Shown: piece after piece, positions 24,025 to 34,458 of the stretch
How positions within the stretch are numbered: position 1 is the stretch's first letter
How the letters are laid out: each line of letters starts with the position of its first letter
Origin: Amorphophallus konjac
Lineage: Eukaryota; Streptophyta; Magnoliopsida; Alismatales; Araceae
Reading direction: 5' to 3'
Assembly (NCBI GenBank): GCA_022559845.1
Contig: CM040121.1
Location: forward strand, 341,346,243-341,410,242
DNA length: 64,000 nucleotides
Made by a program: the position numbers and the translations under genes
Notes under the pieces: model-generated
Told to the model about the DNA's origin: nothing
What the model saw: only the letters and a program-made list of their open reading frames with translations
Databases searched by the model: none

Positions 24025-24032
24025 TATATATA
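24025..24032 (+). promoter_or_regulatory. Tekay LTR TATA box
   Basis: TATATATA within TTCTATATATATCAATTC, the only good TATA-like site in a GC-rich LTR, about 340 bp from the LTR start. Transcription would start about 30 bp downstream, placing the hairpin cluster in the leader RNA. The copy in the 3' LTR is 7332 bp downstream. Confidence 0.55.
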
Positions 24033-24600
24033 TCAATTCTTTTTTCTTTTTCTTTTACCTTTTCTTTTCTTCTTCTTCCTCCTTCCTTCACCGTGAGAGC
24101 TCCCCCTCCCCCGCGGCCGATCTTCTTCCCCCCGAGCGACCGAGACGCGGCCCCCCTCACTCCGGCAACGGCGTGGCGGCGGCGGCGGCGGCAAGGCGGT
24201 CCCGGTGGCGTGCTTTTCGCGGCGAGAGGCGGGGCGTTCGTGGGAGTAAAAGCTTCATCTTTGATTTCGGCGGTGGTTCGGTGGATTTCGAGCTTCCTTG
24301 AGGTAGGGGGACGAATCCTTACCCTCTTTCTAGCATTCCCCGTGATTTCTAGGCCGTGGAGAGGTCGAGAGGGGCTAGATTCATGCCGGGAGGGTTATTT
24401 CCATGTTTGGGGTTTGAGCGCCGGATCCGTCGATTCGTGAGGTTTTTAATCGATTTGGGGGTCCTAGATGCATGCTAGGGTGTTGTGGGGTGATTCCCCA
24501 TTGTTTTCCCTTCACCAGGAGTGGTGAATGGGCGTGGATCTACGTTTTTGGGCGTGTTTCGCGAAACCGGGCTCGGCCCGTTGTCGCGCTATAGTCCAGT

Positions 24601-24827
24601 GGCGCGTTCTTGATGAACGCGCCATGTCGTCCGAGCGTGTCCGTCTGAGAAGACGAACAGTAAGGCGGCGGGGAACGCGCCTGGTTCAGGTAGCGCGATG
24701 TCCAGATCGCGCTACCCAAAACTAGCGCGTTCAGGTGTGAACGCGCTGGCTTTGGGCGGCGCGACATGGAAGATCGCGCTAGCCTTAGCTAGCGCGTTCT
24801 TCGGTGTCACGCTAGGGATACCTAGCG
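24601..24827 (+). repeat. Cluster of five GCGC-core hairpins in Tekay LTR
   Basis: Perfect or near-perfect stems: 24601-24623 (GGCGCGTTC/GAACGCGCC, 9 bp), 24689-24716 (GGTAGCGCGAT/ATCGCGCTACC, 11 bp), 24724-24747 (AGCGCGTTCA/TGAACGCGCT, 10 bp), 24775-24796 (CGCGCTAGC/GCTAGCGCG, 9 bp), 24810-24827 (CGCTAGG/CCTAGCG, 7 bp). All share a CGC or GCGCG core but differ in the adjacent bases. Same cluster in the 3' LTR from 31933. Confidence 0.9.
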
Positions 24828-25779
24828 CGACCATCCCCTCCCCCGAACCGTGTTTTTGCGGGTAGCGTGACCTCCGGTTGGGCGAGTTCTGGACCCGGTT
24901 GTGGCGTGTGGCCCTAGGGATGCCGTGGGCACCCAGTGAGAGCCACAGGGGCGCCCGGGGTTCCCCGGAGAGTCAGTTACCTCGGTAAGGGGTGCCGCGT
25001 GACTTGAGGGACGGTTGGACCTCATGCGTGTCCCCGGCATCTATGCCTATCGTATGATCATCGTGAGTCTGTGTTAGTGTTGGTCGGTGGTTTCCGTGAG
25101 TTAGTCCTCACTTCCAGTGACCTGTCCACTAGTCGTAGCTTTCTGCGCACGCGTGTGCGGACCCACCTGGGAGTGGTGGAGAGCGAGACCCAGTGTGACG
25201 CGGTTTTTAGGCTGGTTACCGTAGGGCCCCTTGCCTTTGCCACCAGAGTCCGGTGGGGGGGAAAACCAGCTAGAGGACCCGACCTAGAGCAGATGGTCTG
25301 TGTGTGCACACGTAGTTGGGGGCTTAGGGCACGCACTGACGAGTGCGACCCCAGCTAGTCCTTGTTGTGGTACTTGTTGCGTGTCTGAGTCTCACGCCCG
25401 GGGCGTTGTAGCTAGACACTTGTGACGCGGTGTAAGACGTCAGGGGACGCATCCGGTCGTTCTTCTTGTGGATGGTGCTCCTGTTCACTGGCAGGCGTGG
25501 ACTCGTGTTTTGTTGGACCGAGGTTCCGTACTACGGTACCGTTAGAGTAGGCGACTTTTCCGTTTATTTACTTTAGCTTGTCGGTTCTACCGTACTCTCG
25601 GTTGGTAGGGTTGTCTTCTTCTTCCTCATTTTTCGTGCGAGGTGGGGATTCGCGGGATCCCTACTGGGCCAATGAGATGAGGCTCACCCCTGCTCTTCAG
25701 GTGAGGCGGGGTCGGCGGGAGGCGCGGCCGAGTTTCAGCGTGGTTCTTCTAGCCAGGGTTAGTTGCCAGTCTGCCAGAG

Positions 25780-25860
25780 CCGGGGGATGCCCCGCGTAGT
25801 TGTACTCCGGGGGATGCCCCGTGTTGTTGTACGCCGGGGGATGCCCCGTGTAGTTGTACT
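25780..25860 (+). repeat. Three 27-bp tandem repeats in Tekay LTR
   Basis: Units 25780-25806, 25807-25833 and 25834-25860, each starting CCGGGGGATGCCCCG and ending GTTGTAC plus one base. Each unit begins with a GGGG/CCCC dyad (GGGGATGCCCC). The 3' LTR has the same three units at 33112-33192. Confidence 0.93.
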
Positions 25861-26084
25861 TTCTTTGGACATGAGACACTGTGGACCTTGTAGCAGTTTG
25901 AATTATTTATTATTATGTGCATTTCCTTTTGATTATTGTGCTATCTCTGTGGACGTTGCAGCTTCTCTTATACCCCACACCACTCCTTTCTACCCTTCCG
26001 AGTCTTCGGGCTCGTGGGTTGGCGGGCCGAGATTCGAGACGCGCCGGTTCCTTTCCGGTACTCGGATCCTCGGGTCGTCACAGC

Positions 26085-26096
26085 TGGTATCAGAGC
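26085..26096 (+). other. Tekay primer binding site
   Basis: TGGTATCAGAGC, complementary to the initiator Met-tRNA 3' end, two bases after the LTR. The 135 bases from here to the gag ATG form the untranslated leader. Confidence 0.95.
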
Positions 26097-26231
26097 GAGG
26101 TTGTGGAGGTATATCGGAACTTGGAACGAATTGCAGTGGTCCAGCAGGTCCATGAATGTCCTGTACAGTCGGCGACTGGCTTAGGGTCGTGTGTTTTATT
26201 GATTTCCGGTGCTTTTGATGCCAGGTGTGTT

Positions 26232-27380
26232 ATGGCGCCACGGAGGAGGACTCGTGCCCAGCAGGGAGAGTCTAGTAGTGGTCCAGAGGAGCAGAGCAGG
26301 GCTTCGATTTTTGAGGGTGTATCTAGAGATGCGAGAGCTCCAGGGATGGATGACTTCTTCCGAGGCATGTTTGAGTATGTGTTTCAGCAGCGGCAGGGAG
26401 GTCAGCAGCAGGGAGGTCAGCAGCAGCAGGGTGGCGAAGCTGGTGAGGATCAGGCTCGAGGTGGTCGCGGTCGTGTGCTGAAGGAGTTTTTGCTGTATCA
26501 GCCTCCTTCTTTTGGTGGGCAGTCGGATCCTGAGGTGGCCAGAGAGTGGCTGGATGATGTGCAGCGGATTTTCAGTGCGATGGAGTGTTCCGAGGAGGAG
26601 CAGGTGGCGCTGGCCACTCATCGTCTTCAGGGATCGGCCCGTACTTGGTGGACATCGGAGTGGGGTTCAGTGTTCCGATCTCGTCCTCTTCGGCAGATTG
26701 CATGGCAGGAGTTCGTCACGGCTTTCGAGCGAGCCTTCTGTCCGTCCTTTGTCAGGTCGCAGAGGTTGCGAGAGTTCATGGAGCTGACTCAGGGTGACAT
26801 GACGGTGATGGAGTACCGTGCCAGGTTTATCGAGTTGGGCCGTTATGCTCCTCATATCATGGCGGACGAGGAGGTGAAGACTGATCAGTTTGTTAGTGGT
26901 CTGAGGCTAGAGTTGAGGCATCATCTTCTTGCGTCGGGTTTGACCAGTTTGGATGCGGCATGTAAGGCAGCAGCGGCGCTGGAGAGAGATTTGCAGAAGG
27001 TTCGAGGGCCGAGCAGTGCTAGTCAGGTGCAGGCAGATTTCAGCCAGCCGACAGGGATGCAGCAGCAGAGTACCGCCCAGCTCTCAGCAGGTGGATCAGT
27101 GGCGACACAGACTGCGGCTCCGGCGCCAGGTTCATCCTTCAAGTCGAAGCTTAAGAAGTTGCTTAAGGAAGCTGGTTTTAGCAAGAGGCGTCAGGATCGT
27201 AAGGAGTCGGGGCAGGAGTCGTTGGGCAGTGTTCAGCAGCCTGTGGCTTTTCAGCGTCAGAGTTCGATGACTGGTTCGCGAGATGGCTGTCCCAGGTGCG
27301 GTGGTTCTCATCCAGGCAGACCGTGTTCGGCGCCCCGTGATTTGCTTCAGGTGCGACCAGCCAGGGCACATGGCACGTGA
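26232..27380 (+). CDS. gag: Tekay gag, frame lost at the zinc knuckle
   Basis: Nucleocapsid/capsid part of the polyprotein. I start at ATG 26232 (MAPRRRTRAQ), the usual Tekay-type start in good context; the open frame extends upstream into the leader without reason. A Gln/Gly-rich segment (residues about 50-75) is followed by the retrotransposon gag domain (about 90-240; WLDDVQRIF, RTWW, FCPSFVR, MEYRARFIELGRYAP). The frame then hits TGA at 27378-27380. The real CCHC knuckle ([14 protein letters not shown]) is encoded in the next frame over at about 27340-27390, so a one-base shift lies just before it, in or near the CCCC at 27332-27335. A reverse shift near 27411 returns to this frame for pol. 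Most likely a recent disabling mutation pair. Confidence 0.88.
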   Translation: MAPRRRTRAQQGESSSGPEEQSRASIFEGVSRDARAPGMDDFFRGMFEYVFQQRQGGQQQGGQQQQGGEAGEDQARGGRGRVLKEFLLYQPPSFGGQSDPEVAREWLDDVQRIFSAMECSEEEQVALATHRLQGSARTWWTSEWGSVFRSRPLRQIAWQEFVTAFERAFCPSFVRSQRLREFMELTQGDMTVMEYRARFIELGRYAPHIMADEEVKTDQFVSGLRLELRHHLLASGLTSLDAACKAAAALERDLQKVRGPSSASQVQADFSQPTGMQQQSTAQLSAGGSVATQTAAPAPGSSFKSKLKKLLKEAGFSKRRQDRKESGQESLGSVQQPVAFQRQSSMTGSRDGCPRCGGSHPGRPCSAPRDLLQVRPARAHGT

Positions 27381-27410
27381 CTGTCCGCAGAGACCGCGCC
27401 AGCCGCACGA

Positions 27411-30400
27411 GTTCAGCAGCAGCAGCAGTTTCGGCCCCAGCAGTCGTCAGCACAGCCGCAGCAGTACCAGCAGCAGGGACAGTTCCCTCAGTTGGCACGG
27501 TCAGCTACTATGGGTGGGCAGAGATCCCGAGGTAAAGTGACTCATCTGACCAGGGCGGAGGCTGAGGCATCGCATTTGGTGGAAGGTACTCTCTCGATTT
27601 TGGGTTGTGCGGCTCGTGTTTTGTTCGATTCAGGTGCTTCTCATTCGTTCATCTCGGAGGTTTTCGCTCAGAGCGTGGAGGACCCGGTGACCGAGGTGTC
27701 CTGTGACTTGGCGGTAGAGTTGCCTACCAGTGACTTCATGGTCACCCCGTACTGCTTTGAGAAGGTACCGGTGTGGGTGGAAGGGCGGAACTTGCCGGTT
27801 AGACTCTACGCGTTACCGCTCCAGGACTTCGATGTGATTTTGGGCATGGATTGGCTCGAGGCTCATCATGCCTTGGTGGATTGTGGCTCGAAGAAGGTCT
27901 ACTTCCGACAGCCCCGTGGACCCACCTTCTATTTCCAAGGTATTCGGTCTTCCTCTTCCCGCTTGCTTATTTCGGCTTTCCGTGCACGTCGTTTGCTTGA
28001 TGCAAGTTGTCAGGGTTTTCTCGCATCCGTGGTTTTGGTCGAGCGGCAGGGTCCTGAGGTAGAGGACATTCCTGTCGTGTGCGAGTTTCCTGATGTTTTT
28101 CCCGAGGAGCTACCAGGGATGCCACCGCAGCGAGAGATTGATTTCGTGATTGAGGTGGTGCCGGGTACGGCGCCTATGTCGAAGGCCCCTTATCGGATGG
28201 CGCCTGCTGAGTTGCGAGAGCTGAAGGCGCAGTTGCAGGAGTTGCTGGCCAAGGGGTATATTCGTCCTAGTTATTCCCCGTGGGGTGCGTCGGTATTGTT
28301 TGTGAAGAAGAAGGATGGTAGTTTGAGGCTGTGCATCGACTACCGTCAGTTAAACCAGGTGACTGTCAAGAACAGGTATCCGTTGCCGCGGATTGATGAC
28401 TTGTTCGATCAGCTTCAGTCGGCCCAGGTGTTTTCGAGGATCGATTTGAGATCGGGTTATTACCAGCTGCGGATTCAAGAGTCAGACGTGGAGAAGACGG
28501 CGTTTCGATCGAGGTATGGGCATTATGAGTTCTTGGTGATGCCGTTCGGGCTCACCAATGCCCCCGCAGCATTCATGGACTTGATGCATAGGGTGTTTCG
28601 TCCGTACTTGGACCAGTTTGTGGTCGTGTTTGTGGACGATATCCTCGTGTATTCGCGGTCTGCTGAGGAGCATGTACAGCATTTGAGAGCGGTATTGCAG
28701 ACCCTGCGCGATCACCAGTTGTATGCCAAGTACAGCAAGTGCGAGTTCTGGCTCCGAGAGGTGCACTTTCTGGGGCATGTTATTTCTGGTGATGGTGTTT
28801 CCGTGGACCTGGCCAAGGTCGAGGCGGTGGTGCGGTGGCCGAGGCCGAGTTCTGTCACGGAGATTCGGAGTTTCTTGGGGCTTGCAGGTTATTATCGGCG
28901 GTTTATTCAGGATTTCTCTCGTATTGCGGCCCCGATGACCAGGCTTACGCGGAAAGAGGTGCAGTTCGTCTGGACGGAGGAGTGTGAGCGGAGCTTCGTG
29001 GAGCTGAAGAGATTGCTTACCACTGCTCCGGTTTTGGTGTTGCCATCTGGCTCGGGTGGGTTCGTGGTGTGTACAGATGCTTCCGGGGTAGGTCTCGGTG
29101 CTGTGTTGATGCAGCATGGGAGAGTTGTGGCGTATGCGTCGCGGCAGTTGAAGCCACATGAGGCGAACTACCCTACTCATGATCTTGAGTTGGCAGCGGT
29201 GATCTTCGCTCTGAAGATTTGGAGGCATTATTTGTACGGCGAGCGGTTTGAGCTCTTCACTGATCACCAGAGTTTGAGGTATGTGTTCACGCAGAAGGAT
29301 CTTAACCTCAGACAGAGGAGATGGATGGAGTACATGAAGGATTATGACGTTACTCTGTCTTATCAGCCTGGCAGGATGAATGTCGTGGCTGATGCTCTGA
29401 GCAGGAGAGTGACGATCAGTCAGATGTTGTTGAGGAAGTGGAAGCTTTGGGAGCAGGTCCCGGCCATGACTTTTAGGCTCAAGGTCCCTCAGGACCAGGG
29501 TTCGGCTGTCCTTGCGAGTCTGACTGTCACGCCCGCGGTGCGTCGACAGGTGACTGAGGCCCAGCGAGCGGACCCCGAGCTACCCCGTATTCTGTCGATG
29601 GCCGAGGTGGAGTTTGGTGAGGATGGAGCTGTGAGATTCAGAGGTAGGTTGTACGTTCCGGCCGAGGGGCAGGTACGGCGTACGGTTTTGCACGAGGCTC
29701 ATGGGAGTCGGTATGCCGTGCACCCCGGATCGGCTAAGATGTACCAGAACCTGAAGAGGCAGTTTTGGTGGCCTGGCATGAAGAGAGATGTTGCGGAATT
29801 TGTGGCCAGGTGTTTGACCTGTCAGCAGGTGAAAGCTGAGCACCAGCGACCAGGAGGCACACTTCAGCCCTTGGATGTTCCTGCTTGGAAGTGGGACCAT
29901 GTGACCACTGACTTTGTGGTTGGATTACCGAGGACGTCCAGTGGGGAGGATAGTATCTGGTTGCTAGTGGATAGACTGACGAAGACGGCGCGATTGCTGC
30001 CGGTCAAAGTCAGTTGGAGCGTACAGCGTTTGGCTCGGTTGTATGTGGAGCGGATCGTCCCGTCGCATGGAGTTCCTATCTCCATTGTATCGGATCGTGA
30101 CCCCCGTTTCACTTCTGGATTCTGGAGGAGCTTCCAGAAGGCTCTAGGCACCGAGTTGGCATTCAGCTCGACCTATCATCCTCAGTCGGACGGTCAGTCT
30201 GAGAGGACCATCCAGACTTTGGAGGACATGTTGCGAGCATGTTGCTTGGAATGGCAGGGGAGTTGGACCCACCATTTGCCATTGGTGGAATTTGCCTACA
30301 ACAACAGCTATCATTCGAGCATTGGTATGGCTCCTTATGAGGCGTTGTATGGGCGACCTTGTCGGACTCCGCTTGATTGGTTCGAGGTGGGCGAGCGTGC

Positions 30401-30950
30401 CTTGACCGGACCAGAGTTGGTGCAGCAGTGTGTTGAGGTGGTGCATCTCGTTCGGCAGAAGATGTTGGCAGCTCAAAGCCGGCAGAAGAGTTATGCCGAT
30501 CGGAGGAGGCGACCCCTCAGCTTTATTATGGGAGATGGAGTTTTCCTGAGAGTGTCTCCCATGAAGGGCGTAATGCGCTTCGGTAGGCGTGGGAAGCTGA
30601 GTCCCCGCTACATTGGTCCCTTTCCCATCGTTGAGCGCGTTGGGGAAGTTGCTTATCGGTTGCAGCTACCTCCGGAGCTTTCCGCCGTGCATGATGTGTT
30701 CCACGTGTCGATGCTTCGGAAGTACATGCCCGATGATTCTCATGTTCTCGAGGATGCCGTTTGGCCTGAGGTGACCCCAGATCTATCCCTTCCGGAGCTT
30801 CCTGTTCGCATTGAGGATCGGCGAGAGCAGCGCCTGCGGAACAAGGTTATTCCTTTGGTTAAGGTGGTCTGGCAGCGTCATTCTGGCGGCGAGGCGTCTT
30901 GGGAGCGCGAGGATGAGATGCGAGAGCTGTATCCTTATTTGTTTGTGTGA
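27411..30950 (+). CDS. pol: Tekay pol: protease, RT, RNase H, integrase, chromodomain
   Basis: Open from the second frame shift (near 27411) to TGA 30950; there is no meaningful start codon, since in this family gag and pol form one polyprotein. In order: retropepsin-like protease with DSGASHSF (about 27627), RT with the FVDD catalytic motif (about 28629-28640), RNase H ([12 protein letters not shown], about 29080), integrase HHCC finger (CLTCQQVK, about 29820), DDE residues in TTDFVVG (about 29905), SDRDPRF (about 30090) and QSERTIQ (about 30190). Then comes a GPF/Y region ([12 protein letters not shown]) and a C-terminal chromodomain (about 30790-30947; [25 protein letters not shown]). Apart from the knuckle shift it looks intact. 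The chromodomain is thought to direct integration to modified chromatin. Confidence 0.93.
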   Translation, partial: VQQQQQFRPQQSSAQPQQYQQQGQFPQLARSATMGGQRSRGKVTHLTRAEAEASHLVEGTLSILGCAARVLFDSGASHSFISEVFAQSVEDPVTEVSCDLAVELPTSDFMVTPYCFEKVPVWVEGRNLPVRLYALPLQDFDVILGMDWLEAHHALVDCGSKKVYFRQPRGPTFYFQGIRSSSSRLLISAFRARRLLDASCQGFLASVVLVERQGPEVEDIPVVCEFPDVFPEELPGMPPQREIDFVIEVVPGTAPMSKAPYRMAPAELRELKAQLQELLAKGYIRPSYSPWGASVLFVKKKDGSLRLCIDYRQLNQVTVKNRYPLPRIDDLFDQLQSAQVFSRIDLRSGYYQLRIQESDVEKTAFRSRYGHYEFLVMPFGLTNAPAAFMDLMHRVFRPYLDQFVVVFVDDILVYSRSAEEHVQHLRAVLQTLRDHQLYAKYSKCEFWLREVHFLGHVISGDGVSVDLAKVEAVVRWPRPSSVTEIRSFLGLAGYYRRFIQDFSRIAAPMTRLTRKEVQFVWTEECERSFVELKRLLTTAPVLVLPSGSGGFVVCTDASGVGLGAVLMQHGRVVAYASRQLKPHEANYPTHDLELAAVIFALKIWRHYLYGERFELFTDHQSLRYVFTQKDLNLRQRRWMEYMKDYDVTLSYQPGRMNVVADALSRRVTISQMLLRKWKLWEQVPAMTFRLKVPQDQGSAVLASLTVTPAVRRQVTEAQRADPELPRILSMAEVEFGEDGAVRFRGRLYVPAEGQVRRTVLHEAHGSRYAVHPGSAKMYQNLKRQFWWPGMKRDVAEFVARCLTCQQVKAEHQRPGGTLQPLDVPAWKWDHVTTDFVVGLPRTSSGEDSIWLLVDRLTKTARLLPVKVSWSVQRLARLYVERIVPSHGVPISIVSDRDPRFTSGFWRSFQKALGTELAFSSTYHPQSDGQSERTIQTLEDMLRACCLEWQGSWTHHLPLVEFAYNNSYHSSIGMAPYEALYGRPCRTPLDWFEVGERALTGPELVQQCVEVVHLVRQKMLAAQSRQKSYADRRRRPLSFIMGDGVFLRVSPMKGVMRFGRRGKLSPRYIGPFPIVERVGEVAYRLQLPPELSAVHDVFHVSMLRKYMPDDSHVLEDAVWPEVTPDLSLPELPVRIEDRREQRLRNKVIPLVKVVWQRHSGGEASWEREDEMRELYPYLFV

Positions 30951-31002
30951 GTCTTTCCCCCGTCCTTGTGCCTTGTCCTTGAATTTCGAGGACGAAATTC
31001 GT

Positions 31003-31017
31003 TTAAGGGGGGAGGGC
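31003..31017 (+). other. Tekay polypurine tract
   Basis: TTAAGGGGGGAGGGC directly before the 3' LTR TGTAATG; primes plus-strand DNA synthesis in this family. The short stretch from 30951 is otherwise non-coding. Confidence 0.92.
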
Positions 31018-33414
31018 TGTAATGTCCCGGATCTTTCGGATCCTCTGTTATGGGTCTCAGATCTGGTTTGTCGGAGCGTCCGACCCGGTTGTGTCTGAAA
31101 TTTCATTTCGGACATCTTTCGTGTTCGGATCGGCGCGATCCGGAGTCATTTCGGAGGCCCGGAGTGTGTCCGTGGCTTTCCCGTGCGTGTTTTCCGATTT
31201 CCGCGTACGGGTTTCGGCGAATCCTTCGGAACCCTGTAGCGGGTGAACCGGGTCGTTCACCAGCCCGCGAGTGGTACCGTTGCGATCAGCGCGTCGAGAC
31301 GGTCGAGCAGGTGTACTTTTCTATTTTTCGGGATTTTTCCGATTTTCCGGATTTTCTATATATATCAATTCTTTTTTCTTTTTCTTTTTCTTTTACCTTT
31401 TCTTTTCTTCTTCTTCCTCCTTCCTTCACCGTGAGAGCTCCCCCTCCCCCGCGGCCGATCTTCTTCCCCCCGAGCGACCGAGACGTGGCCCCCCTCACTC
31501 CGGCAACGGCGTGGCGGCGGCGGCAAGGCGGTCCCGGTGGCGTGCTTTTCGCGGCGAGAGGCGGGGCGTTCGTGGGAGTAAAAGCTTCATCTTTGATTTC
31601 GGCGGTGGTTCGGTGGATTTCGAGCTTCCTTGAGGTAGGGGGACGAATCCTTACCCTCTTTCTAGCATTCCCCGTGATTTCTAGGCCGTGGAGAGGTCGA
31701 GAGGGGCTAGATTCATGCCGGGAGGGTTATTTCCATGTTTGGGGTTTGAGCGCCGGATCCGTCGATTCGTGAGGTTTTTAATCGATTTGGGGGTCCTAGA
31801 TGCATGCTAGGGTGTTGTGGGGTGATTCCCCATTGTTTTCCCTTCACCAGGAGTGGTGAATGGGCGTGGATCTACGTTTTTGGGCGTGTTTCGCGAAACC
31901 GGGCTCGGCCCGTTGTCGCGCTATAGTCCAGTGGCGCGTTCTTGATGAACGCGCCATGTCGTCCGAGCGTGTCCGTCTGAGAAGACGAACAGTAAGGCGG
32001 CGGGGAACGCGCCTGGTTCAGGTAGCGCGATGTCCAGATCGCGCTACCCAAAACTAGCGCGTTCAGGTGTGAACGCGCTGGCTTTGGGCGGTGCGACATG
32101 GAAGATCACGCTAGCCTTAGCTAGCGCGTTCTTCGGTGTGGCGCTAGGGATACCTAGCACGACCATCCCCTCCCCCGAACCGTGTTTTTGCGGGTAGCGT
32201 GACCTCCGGTTGGGCGAGTTGTGGACCCGGTTGTGGCGTGTGGCCCTAGGGATGCCGTGGGCACCCAATGAGAGCCACAGGGGCGCCCGGGGTTCCCCGG
32301 AGAGTCAGTTACCTCGGTAAGGGGTGCCGCGTGACTTGAGGGACGGTTGGACCTCATGCGTGTCCCCGGCATCTATGCCTATCGTATGATCATCGTGAGT
32401 CTGTGTTAGTGTTGGTCGGTGGTTTCCGTGAGTTAGTCCTCACTTCCAGTGACCTGTCCACTAGTCGTAGCTTTCTGCGCACGCGTGTGTGGACCCACCT
32501 CGGAGTGGTGGAGAGCGAGACCCAGTGTGACGCGGTTTTTAGGCTGGTTACCGTAGGGCCCCTTGCCTTTGCCACCAGAGTCCGGTGGGGGGGAAAACCA
32601 GCTAGAGGACCCGACCTAGAGCAGATGGTCTGTGTGTGCACACGTAGTTGGGGGCTTAGGGCACGCACTGACGAGTGCGACCCCAGCTAGTCCTTGTTGT
32701 GGTACTTGTTGCGTGTCTGAGTCTCACGCCCGGGGCGTTGTAGCTAGACACTTGTGACGCGGTGTAAGACGTCAGGGGACGCATCCGGTCGTTCTTCTTG
32801 TGGATGGTGCTCCTGTTCACTGGCAGGCGTGGACTCGTGTTTTGTTGGACCGAGGTTCCGTACTACGGTACCGTTAGAGTAGGCGACTTTTCCGTTTATT
32901 TACTTTAGCTTGTCGGTTCTACCGTACTCTCGGTTGGTAGGGTTGTCTTCTTCTTCCTCGTTTTTCGTGCGAGGTGGGGATTCGCGGGATCCCTACTGGG
33001 CCAATGAGATGAGGCTCACCCCTGCTCTTCAGGTGAGGCGGGGTCGGCGGGAGGCGCGGCCGAGTTTCAGCGTGGTTCTTCTAGCCAGGGTTAGTTGCCA
33101 GTCTGCCAGAGCCGGGGGATGCCCCGCGTAGTTGTACTCCGGGGGATGCCCCGTGTTGTTGTACGCCGGGGGATGCCCCGTGTAGTTGTACTTTCTTTGG
33201 ACATGAGACACTGTGGACCTTGTAGCAGTTTGAATTATTTATTATTATGTGCATTTCCTTTTGATTCTTGTGCTATCTCTGTGGACGTTGCAGCTTCTCT
33301 TATACCCCACACCACTCCTTTCTACCCTTCCGAGTCTTCGGGCTCGTGGGTTGGCGGGCCGAGATTCGAGACGCGCCGGTTCCTTTCCGGTACTCGGATC
33401 CTCGGGTCGTCACA
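31018..33414 (+). repeat. Tekay 3' LTR, 2397 bp
   Basis: Near-identical to 23686-26082, with the same hairpin cluster (31933-32160) and 27-bp repeats (33112-33192). Several differences from the 5' LTR fall in the hairpin cluster (for example GGTGCGACATGG, GATCACGC, GGTGTGGCGC). Ends GTCACA at the TGCAC duplication. Confidence 0.95.
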
Positions 33415-33419
33415 TGCAC

Positions 33420-34430
33420 CATCTTCTTCTGGTATCCGGGAGCCTTAGCTTGCAGCTCTGGACATTCACTTTTCATGTGACCAGGTTTCTGACAATGGTA
33501 GCATGTAACTTTCTTAACAAACCAGTTCTTCTCAAGTTCTCGTTCAGGAGACTTCCTTGCAGCATTAAATCTCTTTCTCCGGTAGAATTTCCCTTTAGTT
33601 CTCAAGAACTTTCTGAATTGCCTGGTGAGCATGGCCTGCTCGCCCTTGTCCAGGTCTGAGAATCCGTCAGAGTCTTCGCTGCTACCACCACTGTTGCTGC
33701 TGCTGCTGCTCTTCTTAGTATGTCGTGAGACTTTCAGAGCAACATTCTTTCCCTTTCTGTCATGTCCATCATTCCCTTGTCTGAAGTTCATTTCGTGGGT
33801 CATGAGAGACCCAATCAGCTGGGTTACTGACATGGTGGATAAATCTCTAGATTCCTCTATGACGGTCACCTTAGTATCCCAGATGGGAGTTAGGGACCTA
33901 AGGATCTTCCTGACAATGTCTTCTTGCTGAATCTCCTTTCCAAATCCTCTCAGACTATTGATGATCACAGACAATCTAGCATACATTTCTGTGATCGACT
34001 CCTCTGGCTTCATCTTAAACAACTCATACTGAGTTGTAAGCATATTGATCTTGGTAGCTTTCACTTGAGATGTGCCCTCATAAATTAACTGCAATTCATC
34101 CCACATTTTCTTTGCAGTCTTGCACGCTGAAATCCTCAAGTACTTTTCTGGGTGGACGGCGCACTGTATGATGCTAAGAGCTGTCCAATTCAGTGCGGAG
34201 AGTTTAACCTGTTCCTCTGTCCATATGTCTTCGTTCGGTGGAAGTTGGTACGGACCATCTGTAATTACTCTCCAGAGCTTGTGGCTTTGAGCCCTGATGA
34301 AGACTTCCATCCTGTTCTTCCAAAAGAAATAGTTATTACCATCGAAGAAAGGGGGACATGTGATTGACTGCCCTTCAGCAATGTAGCTGCGAGGACCAGC
34401 GGATCCGTTTCCCTGGCCGTTGGACCACAT
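33420..34430 (-). pseudogene. gag: Sirevirus gag, copy 2, N-terminal part
   Basis: Start ATG at 34430 (MWSNGQGNG), then the Copia gag domain and CCHC knuckle CYHCQKPGHMKSEC, nearly identical to copy 1. Reading runs into the Tekay 3' LTR after MVH. With 22489-23685 it makes the split copy 2 gag. This half has no stop of its own. Confidence 0.93.
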
Positions 34431-34444
34431 ATTGGGAAATACCC

Positions 34445-34456
34445 GCTCTGATACCA
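34445..34456 (-). other. Primer binding site, Sirevirus copy 2
   Basis: Minus-strand TGGTATCAGAGC with the same 2-base gap to LTR 3 as in copy 1. Confidence 0.93.
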
Positions 34457-34458
34457 AG

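Larger units (their letters stand above)
23686..26082 (+). repeat. Tekay 5' LTR, 2397 bp
   Basis: Starts directly after the TGCAC duplication and ends two bases before the PBS. Contents in order: U3, TATA-like box at 24025-24032, pyrimidine-rich stretch, GGC run, GCGC-hairpin cluster (24601-24827), and three 27-bp tandem repeats. Much more CpG-rich than the surrounding Sirevirus. A 240-codon ORF (23718-24440) is present in both LTRs but matches nothing and is probably chance in GC-rich DNA. Confidence 0.95.
23686..33414 (+). mobile_element. Young Tekay/Del-type chromovirus (Ty3/Gypsy), 9729 bp, nested in Sirevirus gag
   Basis: Complete element TGTAATGTCCC...GGGTCGTCACA with two LTRs of equal length (2397 bp), PBS, gag, pol, PPT, and TSD TGCAC at 23681-23685 and 33415-33419. 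By eye the LTRs differ at about 14 substitutions and two 6-bp indels that cancel in length (a TTTTTC repeat and a GGC run), about 0.6 percent. That indicates a recent insertion, and one later than the formation of copy 2. The C-terminal chromodomain of pol places it among chromoviruses, consistent with insertion into heterochromatin. Confidence 0.95.

Noticed and set aside
23718..24440. 240-codon ORF inside the Tekay LTR
   Set aside because: Present in both LTRs only because LTRs are copies; GC-rich DNA has few stops, the translation is a Phe/Ser/Arg low-complexity string, and it overlaps the TATA box.
28482..29267. 261-codon ORF antisense to Tekay RT
   Set aside because: A shadow of the strongly conserved RT coding strand; no domain of its own.
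15446..34458. Two independent Sirevirus insertions side by side
   Set aside because: The middle LTR has no target duplication or satellite next to it; internal sequence joins it directly by PBS on one side and PPT on the other.
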